The translations under genes were made by a program, and so were the position numbers. From positions 1 through 11,005 of the forward strand of contig CANOPV010000015.1 of assembly GCA_947568605.1 (NCBI GenBank): a DNA stretch of 11,005 bases, in the 5' to 3' direction. This document shows positions 1 to 7,251 of the stretch, one piece after another. Each line of letters begins with the position of its first letter. The stretch's first letter is position 1. The DNA comes from an uncultured Clostridium sp. GTDB taxonomy: Bacteria; Bacillota; Clostridia; TANB77; CAG-508. The notes under the pieces are model-generated. The model saw nothing but the letters and a program-made list of their open reading frames with translations. It searched no databases and was not told the origin of the DNA.

Positions 1-730
1 TCTTGATACTTGTGCTTGTGATATGCCTATTTCATCTGCTACCTCCATTTGCGTTCTTCCATCAAAAAATCTTTTTGTTATTATTACTTTTTCTCTATCA
101 TTTAATTTTTTCATTGCTTGTGATATTGTTAAATCGTCTGTCCATTTTTCGTCTGTATTTTTTGTGTCTCTTATTTGGTCTATTACATACATATTTTCTG
201 TTCCATCTTTATATACTGGCTCTTGTAATGATACTGGGTCTTGTATTGCATCAAAACTTAATATTACATCTTCTTTTGGTACTTCAAGATCACGCGCTAT
301 TTCTTCTACTGTTGGCTCTCTTCCAGTTTCTTTTGTTAGTTTTTCTTTTGATTGTAATGCTTTATATGCTAAATCTCTTATTGACCTACTTACTCTTATT
401 GAATTGTTGTCTCTTAAATATCTTCTAATTTCTCCTATTATCATTGGTACTGCATAGGTCGAAAATTGTACTCCTTGTGATAAATCGAAATTATCTATTG
501 ATTTTATTAGACCAATACATCCTACTTGAAATAAGTCGTCTGCATTTTCTCCCCTATCTCCGAAATCTTTGTATTACACTTAATACTAATCTTAAATTTC
601 CGTTTATAAATGTTGTTCTTGCGTCTAAATCTCCGTTTTTTATTTTGATAAATAATTCATCTTTTTCTTTATTTGACAGGACAGGTAATTTTGAAGTATT
701 TACTCCACATATTTCTACCTTTTTTATCAA
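1..730 (-). CDS. sigG: Sporulation sigma factor SigG, split by a +1 frameshift and cut by the window edge
   Basis: Late forespore-specific RNA polymerase sigma factor. The first 56 residues (VEICGV.TSKLPVL, then GNLRLVLSVIQRF) match the SigG N-terminus. After TTT at 565-563 the frame reads CGG, AGA and the stop TAG (556-554). Skipping one base (C562) restores GDRGENADDLFQVGCIGL and then region 2 (FSTYAVPMIIGEIRRYLRD), region 3 and region 4 (LNDREKVI..RFF and QMEVADEIGISQAQVSR) without another stop to base 1. About 243 of the roughly 258 residues expected are visible; the last 15 or so lie outside. The start is TTG at 730, 8 nt after AAAGGAGG; no ATG fits. I see no clear SigF- or SigG-type promoter. 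The protein family is certain. Whether the frameshift is a mutation, an assembly error or a programmed event is open. Confidence 0.9.
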
Positions 731-747
731 ATAAATGGCCTCCTTTC

Positions 748-764
748 AAATTGCGTAGCAATTT
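748..764. promoter_or_regulatory. 7-bp palindrome just upstream of the sigG ribosome site
   Basis: AAATTGC and GCAATTT form a perfect 7-bp stem with a 3-nt loop, ending a few bases before the AAAGGAGG of sigG. In the sigG mRNA it would be a 5' leader hairpin next to the ribosome site. It could also be the end of a small repeat element, since a tandem repeat starts directly beside it. Confidence 0.45.
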
Positions 765-767
765 GTG

Positions 768-805
768 TTATTCACTATTCACTTTTCACTATTCATTATT
801 CACTG
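768..805. repeat. Short tandem repeat of TATTCACT-like units
   Basis: A run of near-identical 7-10 base units (ATTCACT, TTTCACT, ATTCATT, ATTCACT) lies in the leader region of sigG. The units abut with no spacers, so it is not a CRISPR array. It is too short and too AT-rich to assign a function. Confidence 0.6.
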
Positions 806-839
806 AAAAATGATTAAATACGAGGCTTTTTATTTTACA

Positions 840-899
840 GAACAAAGGGCACAGCGGTGTCTGTCTTACGGGTATTCCCACAAGCGATGCCACTACATC
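840..899 (-). repeat. Dispersed hairpin repeat, copy 1 (divergent)
   Basis: Read on the minus strand it starts GATGTAGTGGC and ends GCTGTGCCCTTTGTTC. The last 19 bases match the copy at 6843-6898 with one difference. The inner part holds a small GGG/CCC stem and the words CTTACGGG, shared with the next copy. It appears to be a degenerate member of the GTAGGGGC family. Confidence 0.6.
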
Positions 900-929
900 G
901 TAAATTTAATTTTCTATAATTTTGTTTAA

Positions 930-983
930 GGCAAAATTGGGTCGAATCTTACGGGCATTTTTTACTGATTTTGCCCCTACATA
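930..983 (-). repeat. Dispersed hairpin repeat, copy 2
   Basis: The minus strand reads ATGTAGGGGC, then a 5-bp stem (GGGCA at 953-957 with TGCCC at 972-976). A longer alternative stem pairs GGCAAAAT (930-937) with ATTTTGCC (968-975). The GTAGGGGC end is the family hallmark. Confidence 0.6.
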
Positions 984-985
984 TT

Positions 986-1031
986 AGGGTATGCCTTCGA
1001 AGTGCGGACGCACACTGTGCGCCCCTACATT
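986..1031 (-). repeat. Dispersed hairpin repeat, copy 3
   Basis: The minus strand reads ATGTAGGGGCGCACAG followed by a stem CGCACA (1009-1014) / TGTGCG (1016-1021) and the tail GCACTTCGAAGGC. The tail is shared with the copy at 7401-7443, while the stem sequence differs between them. Confidence 0.75.
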
Positions 1032-1084
1032 GCTCTACTGTCTAAAAATATTATAATAAAATTAAATTTTTATATAATAAAAAT

Positions 1085-1140
1085 AAAAAAACCTCAATTT
1101 GTTTTTACTTAATTAAAGTATTTCCAAATTTGGTTTTTTT
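1085..1140 (-). terminator. Rho-independent terminator after cwlD
   Basis: On the minus strand, 12 bases after the cwlD stop, AAAAAACC..AAATTTG pairs with CAAATT..GGTTTTTT around a 23-base loop. It is followed by an uninterrupted T-run. The stem contains a small internal mismatch. Confidence 0.7.
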
Positions 1141-1151
1141 ATACTAATTCA

Positions 1152-1877
1152 TTATTTTGAATAAAAGTAATTTATTATTCCAATGTAAATGCCCCAGGCT
1201 AATTGATTTTGATATTCATCTTGTTGCAATAATTCCGCTTCTTCTGGATTAGATAAAAAACCACACTCGACAATAGATAGAGGAATTTCCACGTGGTCTA
1301 CAATATATATTCCTGATATTTTTAATGGTACTCTTTTATTTTCTTTGTTTATTGCTTCATTTAGTCCATTTTGTATATTTGTTGCTAGATTAATACTGTT
1401 TTCATTACCATTTTTATAAAATGTTTGCCAACCATAGTATTGTGATTGTGGTATTTTGTTTAAGTGTATTGATACAAATATGTCTGCAGATGATTCGTTT
1501 CCTATTTTTACTCGATTTTTTATATCTGATACTTTCATTTCTTTTATTGTGTTACTTCCTGTATCATATATTGCATTTTCGTCTGACCTTGTTAATATTA
1601 CTGTACAGCCACTTTGTTCTAATAGAGTTTGTACTTTTAATGCTATTTTTAGGTTAATTGCTGATTCTGTTAGTCCACTATTATTTTCTGCTCCTTCATC
1701 TGGTTTTCCGTGTCCTGCATCTAGTACTATTACTTTATTTGATACGGGTAATGAGACTGTTTCTACTGTTTTTGTGTCTTCTTTTTCTGTGTTCGTTACT
1801 TTTATTGTACAACAAAGAATTGTTATACAGATTAATGACATTAATGCTATTATTCTCTTTTTTCTTAATATAAACAT
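1152..1877 (-). CDS. cwlD: Germination-specific N-acetylmuramoyl-L-alanine amidase CwlD
   Basis: Zinc amidase (Amidase_3 family) that removes the peptide from muramic acid during spore cortex synthesis, the first step to muramic-delta-lactam, which cortex-lytic enzymes recognise at germination. From ATG at 1877 it has 241 residues, close to the usual 237. A basic start and hydrophobic stretch (residues 5-23) act as signal or anchor. The catalytic domain begins VIVLDAGHG (His 56), with zinc ligand Glu 71 (LTES), His 138 (VSIHLN) and catalytic Glu 204 (ECGFLSNPEE). RVKI and the HGIYxxxx-like SGIYIVD segment also match CwlD. A GTG at 1889 is in frame, but ATG 1877 has GAGG 6 nt upstream and is preferred. 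It sits between sigG and the restriction-modification genes. SigE/SigG control is known for the family; I see no convincing promoter in the AT-rich leader. Confidence 0.92.
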   Translation of the reverse strand: MFILRKKRIIALMSLICITILCCTIKVTNTEKEDTKTVETVSLPVSNKVIVLDAGHGKPDEGAENNSGLTESAINLKIALKVQTLLEQSGCTVILTRSDENAIYDTGSNTIKEMKVSDIKNRVKIGNESSADIFVSIHLNKIPQSQYYGWQTFYKNGNENSINLATNIQNGLNEAINKENKRVPLKISGIYIVDHVEIPLSIVECGFLSNPEEAELLQQDEYQNQLAWGIYIGIINYFYSK

Positions 1878-1975
1878 AAAAGACCTCACTTTTTATATTT
1901 CTTCTTTTATATTTATATATATTTTTTTATTTTATATGACTAAAAGTAATTATTTGTTTTGCTTTTTAATTTCAG

Positions 1976-3085
1976 TTAGTTATAATAATCTTTTACTTCA
2001 TTGTATTTTAAGTTTTTAAAAAATATTTTACCTGCAATTGTAGGTTGTAATTGTCTTATTTTATCAATATTAAAACTTATATATCCATTACTATCTTTAC
2101 AATCTTTACTAAATACAAAAAACAATGGGTTAATTTTATAACCGGATATACTTCTATTTCCTCCACGCTGTTTTCGTATACTCATTTTATCTTTTTTTAT
2201 TGTAATTACTTTTTCATTAATTACAGCTTCTATATCTTCTAAAAATCTATTTAACGTTTTTGGTGTCCAAACTTTATAATGATTTCTTCCAGCAGGTCTT
2301 ATTTCTCCTTTAATCTCTGCCCACAAAGATATTTGGTTTGCAGGAAGCATAACAAGATAACCATTTATATCTTCTGTACAAATTACATCTGCATATTTTT
2401 TTGTATAATTATTAGTAACTGCTACATTAATACTTTCTTCTGTAAAATTATTTACATTATTACCCATAACTTCAAAAAAGTTAAGACCTTTCTTTTCATT
2501 TAACATTAATTCAAATTGAGGATATTTGTTTAAAAAGTCTTTTGTAACTACTAATTCTCCATCTTCTTTATATTTAGGTAAATCAGGCTCACTGGTTTTC
2601 GCTCCTTGTTCCTTAAATTCAATTGTATATATGTTTAAATCCATAACTGTTATTAAAGCGCTATCAATTCCACTATGCCCACCTGCTTGAATAAGCATCT
2701 TCTTTTTATCAGTGGTTGAGTACGCATATCTAGGTACTAAATTATATGATTTTAATAAATCTTTTACATTTGCTGGAATAAAATTATTATCTTCTAAACA
2801 GTTAACAAATAAATTTAATTGTAGCATATTTGCTAATGTTTGTGCATATACACATTCACTAAAAACAGCAGATTGTATATTTTGATTGTTTTCATAGCTT
2901 TTTCTAATTTGATGTTCTAAGGCTGGACACTCTTTTTTTAACATATCAAAATTAAGTGTATCTTTTTTTGCAGTTGCTTTTTTCCATAAGATATTTCTTT
3001 GTTTTTTATTAAAAACAATTTTAGTAGGCTTTATTTCATAAAATTCTTTTATTATTTCTTTTTGTAATCTTGTTAATGGAATCAT
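1976..3085 (-). CDS. Putative type II restriction endonuclease (PD-(D/E)XK type)
   Basis: 369 residues with no family I can name. A likely nuclease core is GIDSALITVMDLNIYTIEFK (residues 139-158). Asp 141 and the Glu 156-x-Lys 158 pair fit the PD-(D/E)XK pattern, with GGHSG just before. The rest is hydrophilic with no membrane segment. The ATG overlaps the stop of the methyltransferase gene by 4 bp (ATGA), and GGAGGTGA lies just upstream inside that gene, so the two are translationally coupled. That arrangement is the main evidence for a restriction role: the enzyme would cut the site that its partner protects. The recognition sequence cannot be read from the sequence. No terminator is evident after it. 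It could also be a nuclease accessory protein, but endonuclease is by far the best reading. Confidence 0.75.
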   Translation of the reverse strand: MIPLTRLQKEIIKEFYEIKPTKIVFNKKQRNILWKKATAKKDTLNFDMLKKECPALEHQIRKSYENNQNIQSAVFSECVYAQTLANMLQLNLFVNCLEDNNFIPANVKDLLKSYNLVPRYAYSTTDKKKMLIQAGGHSGIDSALITVMDLNIYTIEFKEQGAKTSEPDLPKYKEDGELVVTKDFLNKYPQFELMLNEKKGLNFFEVMGNNVNNFTEESINVAVTNNYTKKYADVICTEDINGYLVMLPANQISLWAEIKGEIRPAGRNHYKVWTPKTLNRFLEDIEAVINEKVITIKKDKMSIRKQRGGNRSISGYKINPLFFVFSKDCKDSNGYISFNIDKIRQLQPTIAGKIFFKNLKYNEVKDYYN

Positions 3086-4719
3086 ACATTCACCTCCAAA
3101 GCCATATTAGAATGTATAATATCAAAAATTTTATAATCTACATCTTGAATGTCTAATATTTTTAATATTCTTTCATTAATTAAATCTCTATATTTTCTAG
3201 GAAATTTTATATTTTCTTGTATTCCAATATTGTTTTTAGTTATTTTATATTTTTCTGAATTATTAATCATTTCATTAGCAATATCTTTAAAAAATTTATC
3301 ATCTTGTTTTGTTAATTTATGTGGAAAAACTGGTAATTGCATTAATAAGCCATTAGGGTATGTAATTCCTCCATCATATAAACGCCAAAACCAATATGTA
3401 AAAGAAGAATTTATAAGACAAAATACATAATTAAATATTTTTTCATCATCAATATATAATATAATTTGTCCGTTACGATTCATTTTTTTAGATGAAGCAG
3501 TAGTATAATATCTACAAGTATTTGGCATTGAAATTATATATTTTCCTGAATCACAAATAAGCTCTTTTAATGTATGACCTTTGGATGTTTCTATCCATTT
3601 ATCATATATATTTTGTAATCTATTATCACATTTATAGAACATTTTATTTTCTTCTGTTATTATTTGCTTTTTTAGTGATAACATTTTTTCTAGTACATCA
3701 CATTTTAATAGTTCTTTTCTTTCTATATTTTTAAATCTTATTAATGGTGTTAAATAATAACCTTTTTCTTTATTTGATTGAACAATAGTGATTGCTGCTC
3801 TTACTGAATTGCTTGTGTTTGTATTAAAAATGCCATATTTTTTTCCACAAAATATGTTTCCTGGGACATTATCAAAAGAAAAAATTGAACCACTATAATT
3901 ATTTAATTCTTTACGAAGTGAATAGAATTTAGTACCTGAAATAAAACTAAATGGAGTAATTATTACAGAAGAAACACTTTGTTTTATTATTTTTTCCATA
4001 AATACTGAGTATAACTCTTTTGTGTCATTTAAAACACAAGTTTTATTCCATTTATTACTTATTTTATCAATAGAAGCATAGGGTGGATTTGATATTGTTT
4101 TGCTGTTTGGTGGCAAGATTATTTTCTTATCTAAAAAATCACAAAAAATATTATGAATTTTGCTTTCTAAATGTATTCCATATTTTGCTAATAGTGATGT
4201 TTTACATATTTTTAAAGCGATTTCGTCTACATCATATAAATATATTTTTCCTTGTTCTAATATTTTTTTTGCTTTTGAAATACCAATGTAATCTAAATAT
4301 GTAAGTATTAATTTGCCTGTTCCGCAGGCTACATCACAAATATTCTCGCCATTTTGTTTATCAAACCATTGGCTCATTATTAAAGCTACATCATCTGGTG
4401 TATAATATTTTCCACTATTTTTTTTTAATTGTTTATTTTGTATATCAAGCCCAATTTCATACATTTCACCAAAGTTTTTTATGTTTAAAAATTCATTATT
4501 TTCTCCATATTTTAAAATATATTTACAAATATAATCCCAAGTAGTTTTTAGTCCTATATTTTCAATATCATTAATATAGTCTTCTATTTTATATTTTTCT
4601 AACTTTTTTATAATATTGTTAGTTAATTTTATTTGATTTTCTGATGTATTTTTTGATAAATTATCTTTTTTTACTTGTTTAGATGTGCTAGTTTGTTTAA
4701 TAGTTTTTTCTTTATTCAA
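3082..4719 (-). CDS. Type II DNA adenine-N6 methyltransferase (gamma-class order)
   Basis: 545 residues. It transfers methyl from S-adenosylmethionine to adenine N6, protecting host DNA from the partner nuclease. Motifs appear in gamma order: motif X SGKYYTPDDVALIM (102-115, typical of HsdM-like N6_Mtase proteins), motif I CDVACGTGK (128-136), an acidic LYDVDEIALKIC (161-172), and catalytic motif IV NPPY (211-214). The part after about residue 380 would hold target recognition. The first 40 residues are a lysine-rich low-complexity stretch. The start is TTG at 4719, 6 nt after GGAGG; no ATG is suitably placed. No HsdS specificity gene is present, and the next gene is a likely endonuclease, so type II is favoured over type I. 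It follows thrS by 104 bp and may be read from the thrS promoter. Confidence 0.88.
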   Translation of the reverse strand: MNKEKTIKQTSTSKQVKKDNLSKNTSENQIKLTNNIIKKLEKYKIEDYINDIENIGLKTTWDYICKYILKYGENNEFLNIKNFGEMYEIGLDIQNKQLKKNSGKYYTPDDVALIMSQWFDKQNGENICDVACGTGKLILTYLDYIGISKAKKILEQGKIYLYDVDEIALKICKTSLLAKYGIHLESKIHNIFCDFLDKKIILPPNSKTISNPPYASIDKISNKWNKTCVLNDTKELYSVFMEKIIKQSVSSVIITPFSFISGTKFYSLRKELNNYSGSIFSFDNVPGNIFCGKKYGIFNTNTSNSVRAAITIVQSNKEKGYYLTPLIRFKNIERKELLKCDVLEKMLSLKKQIITEENKMFYKCDNRLQNIYDKWIETSKGHTLKELICDSGKYIISMPNTCRYYTTASSKKMNRNGQIILYIDDEKIFNYVFCLINSSFTYWFWRLYDGGITYPNGLLMQLPVFPHKLTKQDDKFFKDIANEMINNSEKYKITKNNIGIQENIKFPRKYRDLINERILKILDIQDVDYKIFDIIHSNMALEVNV

Positions 4720-4750
4720 TTTTTTCCTCCAATTTTATTCATCAGTATTG

Positions 4751-4796
4751 AACAAAGTGGCTTCGCCACGCGGACGTGCAATGCACGTCCCTATAT
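4751..4796 (-). repeat. Dispersed hairpin repeat, copy 4 (two stems)
   Basis: Two perfect hairpins: GTGGC-TTC-GCCAC (4758-4770) and GGACGTGC-AAT-GCACGTCC (4773-4791). On the minus strand it begins TATAGGGAC and ends CACTTTGTTC like the copies at 840 and 6843. It fills the thrS-methyltransferase gap and could attenuate or process the transcript, though neither stem has a proper T-run. Confidence 0.75.
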
Positions 4797-4823
4797 TTTT
4801 TAAATACAATTCGAGTTAAAGGA

Positions 4824-6737
4824 TTATTTTATTTCTTTTACAATATCTTCTATAAATGCGTCTAGGTCTACTGCTCCTATATCTCCTGATTTTCTTGAGC
4901 GTACTCCTACTGTATTTGTAGACTGTTCTTTTTCTCCTACAATTAGCATATATGGTACTTTTTGTAGTTGTGCTTCACGTATTTTATATCCTATTTTTTC
5001 GTTTCTATCGTCTAATTCTACTCTAATTCCTTTTTCTAATAATTTTTCTTCTACTTTTTTTCCATAGTCTAAAAATTTGTCTGCAATAGGTAGTATTTTT
5101 ACTTGAAGTGGTGCAAGCCATAATGGGAATGCTCCTTTTGTTTCTTCTATTAAGAATGATATAAATCTATCTAATGTTCCTAATATTGCTCTATGAATAA
5201 CTACTGGTCTATGTGGTTTTCCGTCTTCTCCTATATATTCTAATTCAAATTTTTCTGGTAATAAGAAGTCTAACTGACAGGTTGATACTGTAACATCGTG
5301 TCCTAGTGCTGTTTTTATTTGTACATCTAGTTTTGGTCCATAAAATGCCGCTTCTCCTTTTGCTTCATAGAAGTTTAGGTTTAACTCTTTTAAGATTTCT
5401 CTTAATTGACTTTCTGCTTTTTCCCACATTTCATCATCATTAAAGTATTTTTCTTTATTTTCTTTATCTCTTAATGATAGCCTGAATGTGTAATTTTCAA
5501 ATCCGAAATCTTTATATACAGATAATATTAATTCTACTACTTTTCTAAATTCTTCTTTTATTTGGTCTGGTCTTACAAATAAATGTGCATCGTTTTGACA
5601 CATTTCACGCACTCTTTCTAGTCCACATACGCTACCGCTTGCTTCATATCTGAAATCGTGTGCAAGTTCTCCTATTCTTATTGGTAAGTCTCTATATGAG
5701 TGCATTTTATTTTTATATATTAACATATGGTGAGGACAGTTCATTGGTCTTAATACCATTTCTTCATTTTCCATTTTCATAACTGGAAACATATCTTCTT
5801 TATAATGGTCCCAATGTCCGCTTGTTTTATATAAAGCAACATTTGCCATAGATGGTGTGTATACGTGTTTATATCCTAATTCTATTTCTTTGTCTTGAAT
5901 GTATCTTTCAAGTAAACGCCTTAGGGTTGCTCCATTTGGTAAGTACATTGGAAGTCCCGAACCTACAAGTTCGTGTGTCATAAATATTTCTAATTCTTTT
6001 CCTATTTTTCTATGGTCTCTATTTTTTGCTTCTTCTAGTAATTCTAAGTGTTCTTCTAATTGACTTGCTTTTGGGAATGATATTGCATATATTCTTTGTA
6101 GCATTTTATTTTTTTCGCTACCTCTCCAATATGCTCCTGATGATGATAATATTTTTACTGATTTTACTTTTCCTGTGCTCTCTAAGTGTGGTCCTGCACA
6201 CAAGTCTGTAAAGTCTCCTTGTTTATAAAATGATATTTCTTCATCGTCTTTTAATTCGTTTATTAGTTCTTGTTTGTATATTTGTCCTTCCATTAATTGT
6301 AAAGCGTCTTTTTTTGGAAGTACAAATTTTTCTATTTCTATGTTTTCTTTTATAATTTTTTTCATTTCTTCTTCTATTTTTTGTTTGTCTTCTTCTGAAA
6401 ATGGTTTTTCTACATCAAAGTCATAATAAAAACCATTTTCTATTGCGGGTCCTATTGCGAATTTTGCATTTGGAAATAGTCTTTTTACTGCCTGTGCCAT
6501 AATGTGTGAGGTTGTATGCCAGTATGCTTTTTTTCCATCTATACTACTTTCAAAGGTTTCTATTGATAATTTGCAGTCTTTTTCTATTTTATATCTTAAA
6601 TCTTTTACTTCTTCATTTATTTTTCCACAGGTTGCAACTCTAGCTAGTCCTTCACTTATTTTTTTTGCTACTTCTAATATAGATGTTCCTTTTTCTACTT
6701 CTATAATTGAACCGTCTTTTAATGTTATTTTAATCAT
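4824..6737 (-). CDS. thrS: Threonyl-tRNA synthetase
   Basis: Cytoplasmic class II synthetase that charges tRNA-Thr. It has 637 residues, the normal full length. Domains in order: TGS domain (about 1-62); editing domain with HxxxH (His 74, His 78) and the C180/H184 pair in DLCAGPH; catalytic core with zinc ligands Cys 334 (RPMNCPHH), His 385 (NDAHLF) and His 515 (VVIHRAILG); C-terminal anticodon-binding domain from about 543 (LAPLQVKILP), including LDDRNEKIGYKIREAQ. All key residues are present. The ATG start has AAGGAGAAAG just upstream. It has its own promoter about 40 bp upstream, and the short leader leaves no room for the T-box element that often controls thrS in Firmicutes. The downstream hairpin repeat separates it from the restriction-modification genes. 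Confidence 0.98.
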   Translation of the reverse strand: MIKITLKDGSIIEVEKGTSILEVAKKISEGLARVATCGKINEEVKDLRYKIEKDCKLSIETFESSIDGKKAYWHTTSHIMAQAVKRLFPNAKFAIGPAIENGFYYDFDVEKPFSEEDKQKIEEEMKKIIKENIEIEKFVLPKKDALQLMEGQIYKQELINELKDDEEISFYKQGDFTDLCAGPHLESTGKVKSVKILSSSGAYWRGSEKNKMLQRIYAISFPKASQLEEHLELLEEAKNRDHRKIGKELEIFMTHELVGSGLPMYLPNGATLRRLLERYIQDKEIELGYKHVYTPSMANVALYKTSGHWDHYKEDMFPVMKMENEEMVLRPMNCPHHMLIYKNKMHSYRDLPIRIGELAHDFRYEASGSVCGLERVREMCQNDAHLFVRPDQIKEEFRKVVELILSVYKDFGFENYTFRLSLRDKENKEKYFNDDEMWEKAESQLREILKELNLNFYEAKGEAAFYGPKLDVQIKTALGHDVTVSTCQLDFLLPEKFELEYIGEDGKPHRPVVIHRAILGTLDRFISFLIEETKGAFPLWLAPLQVKILPIADKFLDYGKKVEEKLLEKGIRVELDDRNEKIGYKIREAQLQKVPYMLIVGEKEQSTNTVGVRSRKSGDIGAVDLDAFIEDIVKEIK

Positions 6738-6779
6738 AAACTTTCTCCTTCTATTTTTTATTATCTCTCAATATGTATT

Positions 6780-6807
6780 ATTATACCACTTTTTTATGAA
6801 AATTCAA
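6780..6807 (-). promoter_or_regulatory. Promoter of thrS
   Basis: On the minus strand, TTGAAT (6807-6802), a 16-bp spacer and a perfect TATAAT (6785-6780). The predicted start near 6773 gives a leader of about 35 nt. Confidence 0.75.
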
Positions 6808-6842
6808 CATCAAATGAGAAAATTAACCTTTTTATATGAAAT

Positions 6843-6898
6843 AACAAAGGGCACAGTGGTATGGTGTCAATGGGCACGGTACTCCGTGCCCCTACAAT
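6843..6898 (-). repeat. Dispersed hairpin repeat, copy 5
   Basis: The minus strand reads ATTGTAGGGGCACGG, with an 8-bp perfect stem GGGCACGG (6872-6879) / CCGTGCCC (6884-6891), and ends ACTGTGCCCTTTGTT. This is the clearest family member with the CTTTGTT end. It lies upstream of the thrS promoter. Confidence 0.8.
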
Positions 6899-6899
6899 T

Positions 6900-6937
6900 A
6901 AAAAATATGACATCTATTATTTGTTAGATGCCATATT
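6900..6937 (-). terminator. Rho-independent terminator on the minus strand
   Basis: AATATGGCATCTA pairs with TAGATGTCATATT over 13 positions around an 8-nt loop, followed by a T-run. One position is a G-U pair in minus-strand RNA but an A-C mismatch in plus-strand RNA, so the minus strand is the functional one. It ends the short unit that begins near 7027. Confidence 0.8.
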
Positions 6938-6943
6938 AGGAAA

Positions 6944-7012
6944 TTATTTATTTTCCAATTCTTCTATGTCTTTTTCTGTAAGATATTCTAATTCTTCCTT
7001 AAAGTTATTAAG
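6944..7012 (-). pseudogene. 22-codon open stretch without a start codon; gene remnant or small RNA body
   Basis: Between a good promoter (7034-7062) and a good terminator (6900-6937) lies a transcript of about 125 nt. It holds one open stretch, LNNFKEELEYLTEKDIEELENK in two parts: a charged, probably helical sequence ending in TAA, with a stop just before it. No ATG, GTG or TTG lies at the front, and AAGGAAG falls inside the frame rather than before a start. The coding-like glutamate/lysine pattern suggests the tail of a degraded gene that kept its transcription signals. A small non-coding RNA is the alternative. I do not recognise the protein. Confidence 0.35.
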
Positions 7013-7033
7013 TTATATAAAATAAGTAGGAGT

Positions 7034-7062
7034 ATTATATCATAGTTTTATGTAATTTGCAA
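7034..7062 (-). promoter_or_regulatory. Minus-strand promoter, divergent from peptide cassette 1
   Basis: TTGCAA (7062-7057), a 17-bp spacer and TATAAT (7039-7034), with the start expected near 7027. The same boxes and spacing are used for glyQS at the matching position beside cassette 2. Confidence 0.65.
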
Positions 7063-7077
7063 ATTTTGTCATTTTTG

Positions 7078-7105
7078 TTGATTATTTGATTTTTATATGT
7101 ATAAT
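7078..7105 (+). promoter_or_regulatory. Promoter of micro-peptide cassette 1
   Basis: TTGATT (7078-7083), a 16-bp spacer and TATAAT (7100-7105). Initiation 7 bases later falls at G7112, exactly the first base of the leader helix GTTCC. Cassette 2 shows the same distance. Confidence 0.7.
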
Positions 7106-7111
7106 TGTTTT

Positions 7112-7150
7112 GTTCCGCCTTCCAAAAAGGAGGTGAAAATTTAATGGAAC
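7112..7150 (+). promoter_or_regulatory. Leader helix that hides the ribosome site of cassette 1
   Basis: GTTCC (7112-7116) pairs with GGAAC (7146-7150), which includes the G of the start codon. Inside it, CCTTCC can pair with the Shine-Dalgarno GGAGG (7129-7133). In cassette 2 the outer arms are GTTCCC and GGGAAC, so both sides changed together. This supports a real RNA helix that limits translation. Confidence 0.7.
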
Positions 7151-7209
7151 ATTACACAAAATTAATTGTACTAATACTTATTTATCTTATACTTAAAATG
7201 TTTGATTAG
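7144..7209 (+). CDS. 21-residue hydrophobic peptide, putative type I toxin (cassette 1)
   Basis: ATG at 7144 follows AAGGAGGTG by 10 nt. The peptide begins MEHYTKLIVLILI and ends YLILKMFD: a short polar start, one hydrophobic segment of about 13 residues (7-17 core), then a Lys and a terminal Asp. It is identical at 16 of 21 positions to the peptide at 8995-9060. Single-span peptides with a sequestered ribosome site and an antisense RNA are the hallmark of type I toxins acting at the membrane. I do not recognise this one as Fst, TxpA, BsrG or Ldr. Toxicity is inferred from layout, not shown. Its own promoter, leader helix and terminator are all visible. An alternative is a harmless membrane peptide or regulatory RNA with incidental coding. 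Confidence 0.75.
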   Translation: MEHYTKLIVLILIYLILKMFD

Positions 7210-7215
7210 TACAAT

Positions 7216-7251
7216 AAAAATACTAGAGTCTGCAAACTCTAGTAGTTTTTT
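7216..7251. terminator. Bidirectional terminator shared by peptide mRNA and antisense RNA, cassette 1
   Basis: ACTAGAGT (7222-7229) and ACTCTAGT (7236-7243) form a perfect stem with a 6-nt loop. There are A-runs on the left and T-runs on the right, so it works in both directions. Convergent transcripts ending here would share complementary loops. Confidence 0.85.

Noticed and set aside
768..805. Possible small CRISPR array
   Set aside because: The units are 7-10 bases, imperfect and directly adjacent, with no unique spacers and no cas genes in the window.
1456..2019. Long plus-strand open frame opposite cwlD
   Set aside because: It lies antisense to a gene with all amidase motifs, has no ribosome site, and its hydrophobic phenylalanine/serine-rich reading is what AT-rich coding DNA gives on the opposite strand.
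3082..4719. Type I HsdM subunit
   Set aside because: Motif X looks HsdM-like, but there is no HsdS or HsdR gene and the overlapping downstream gene fits a type II nuclease.
7144..7209. Leader peptide or attenuator for glyQS
   Set aside because: The peptide is on the opposite strand and lies downstream of glyQS; its copy at 8995 is divergent from glyQS, so neither can attenuate it.
7112..7251. T-box or other riboswitch for the synthetase genes
   Set aside because: The structured region is on the wrong strand for both synthetase genes and is fully explained by the peptide cassette.
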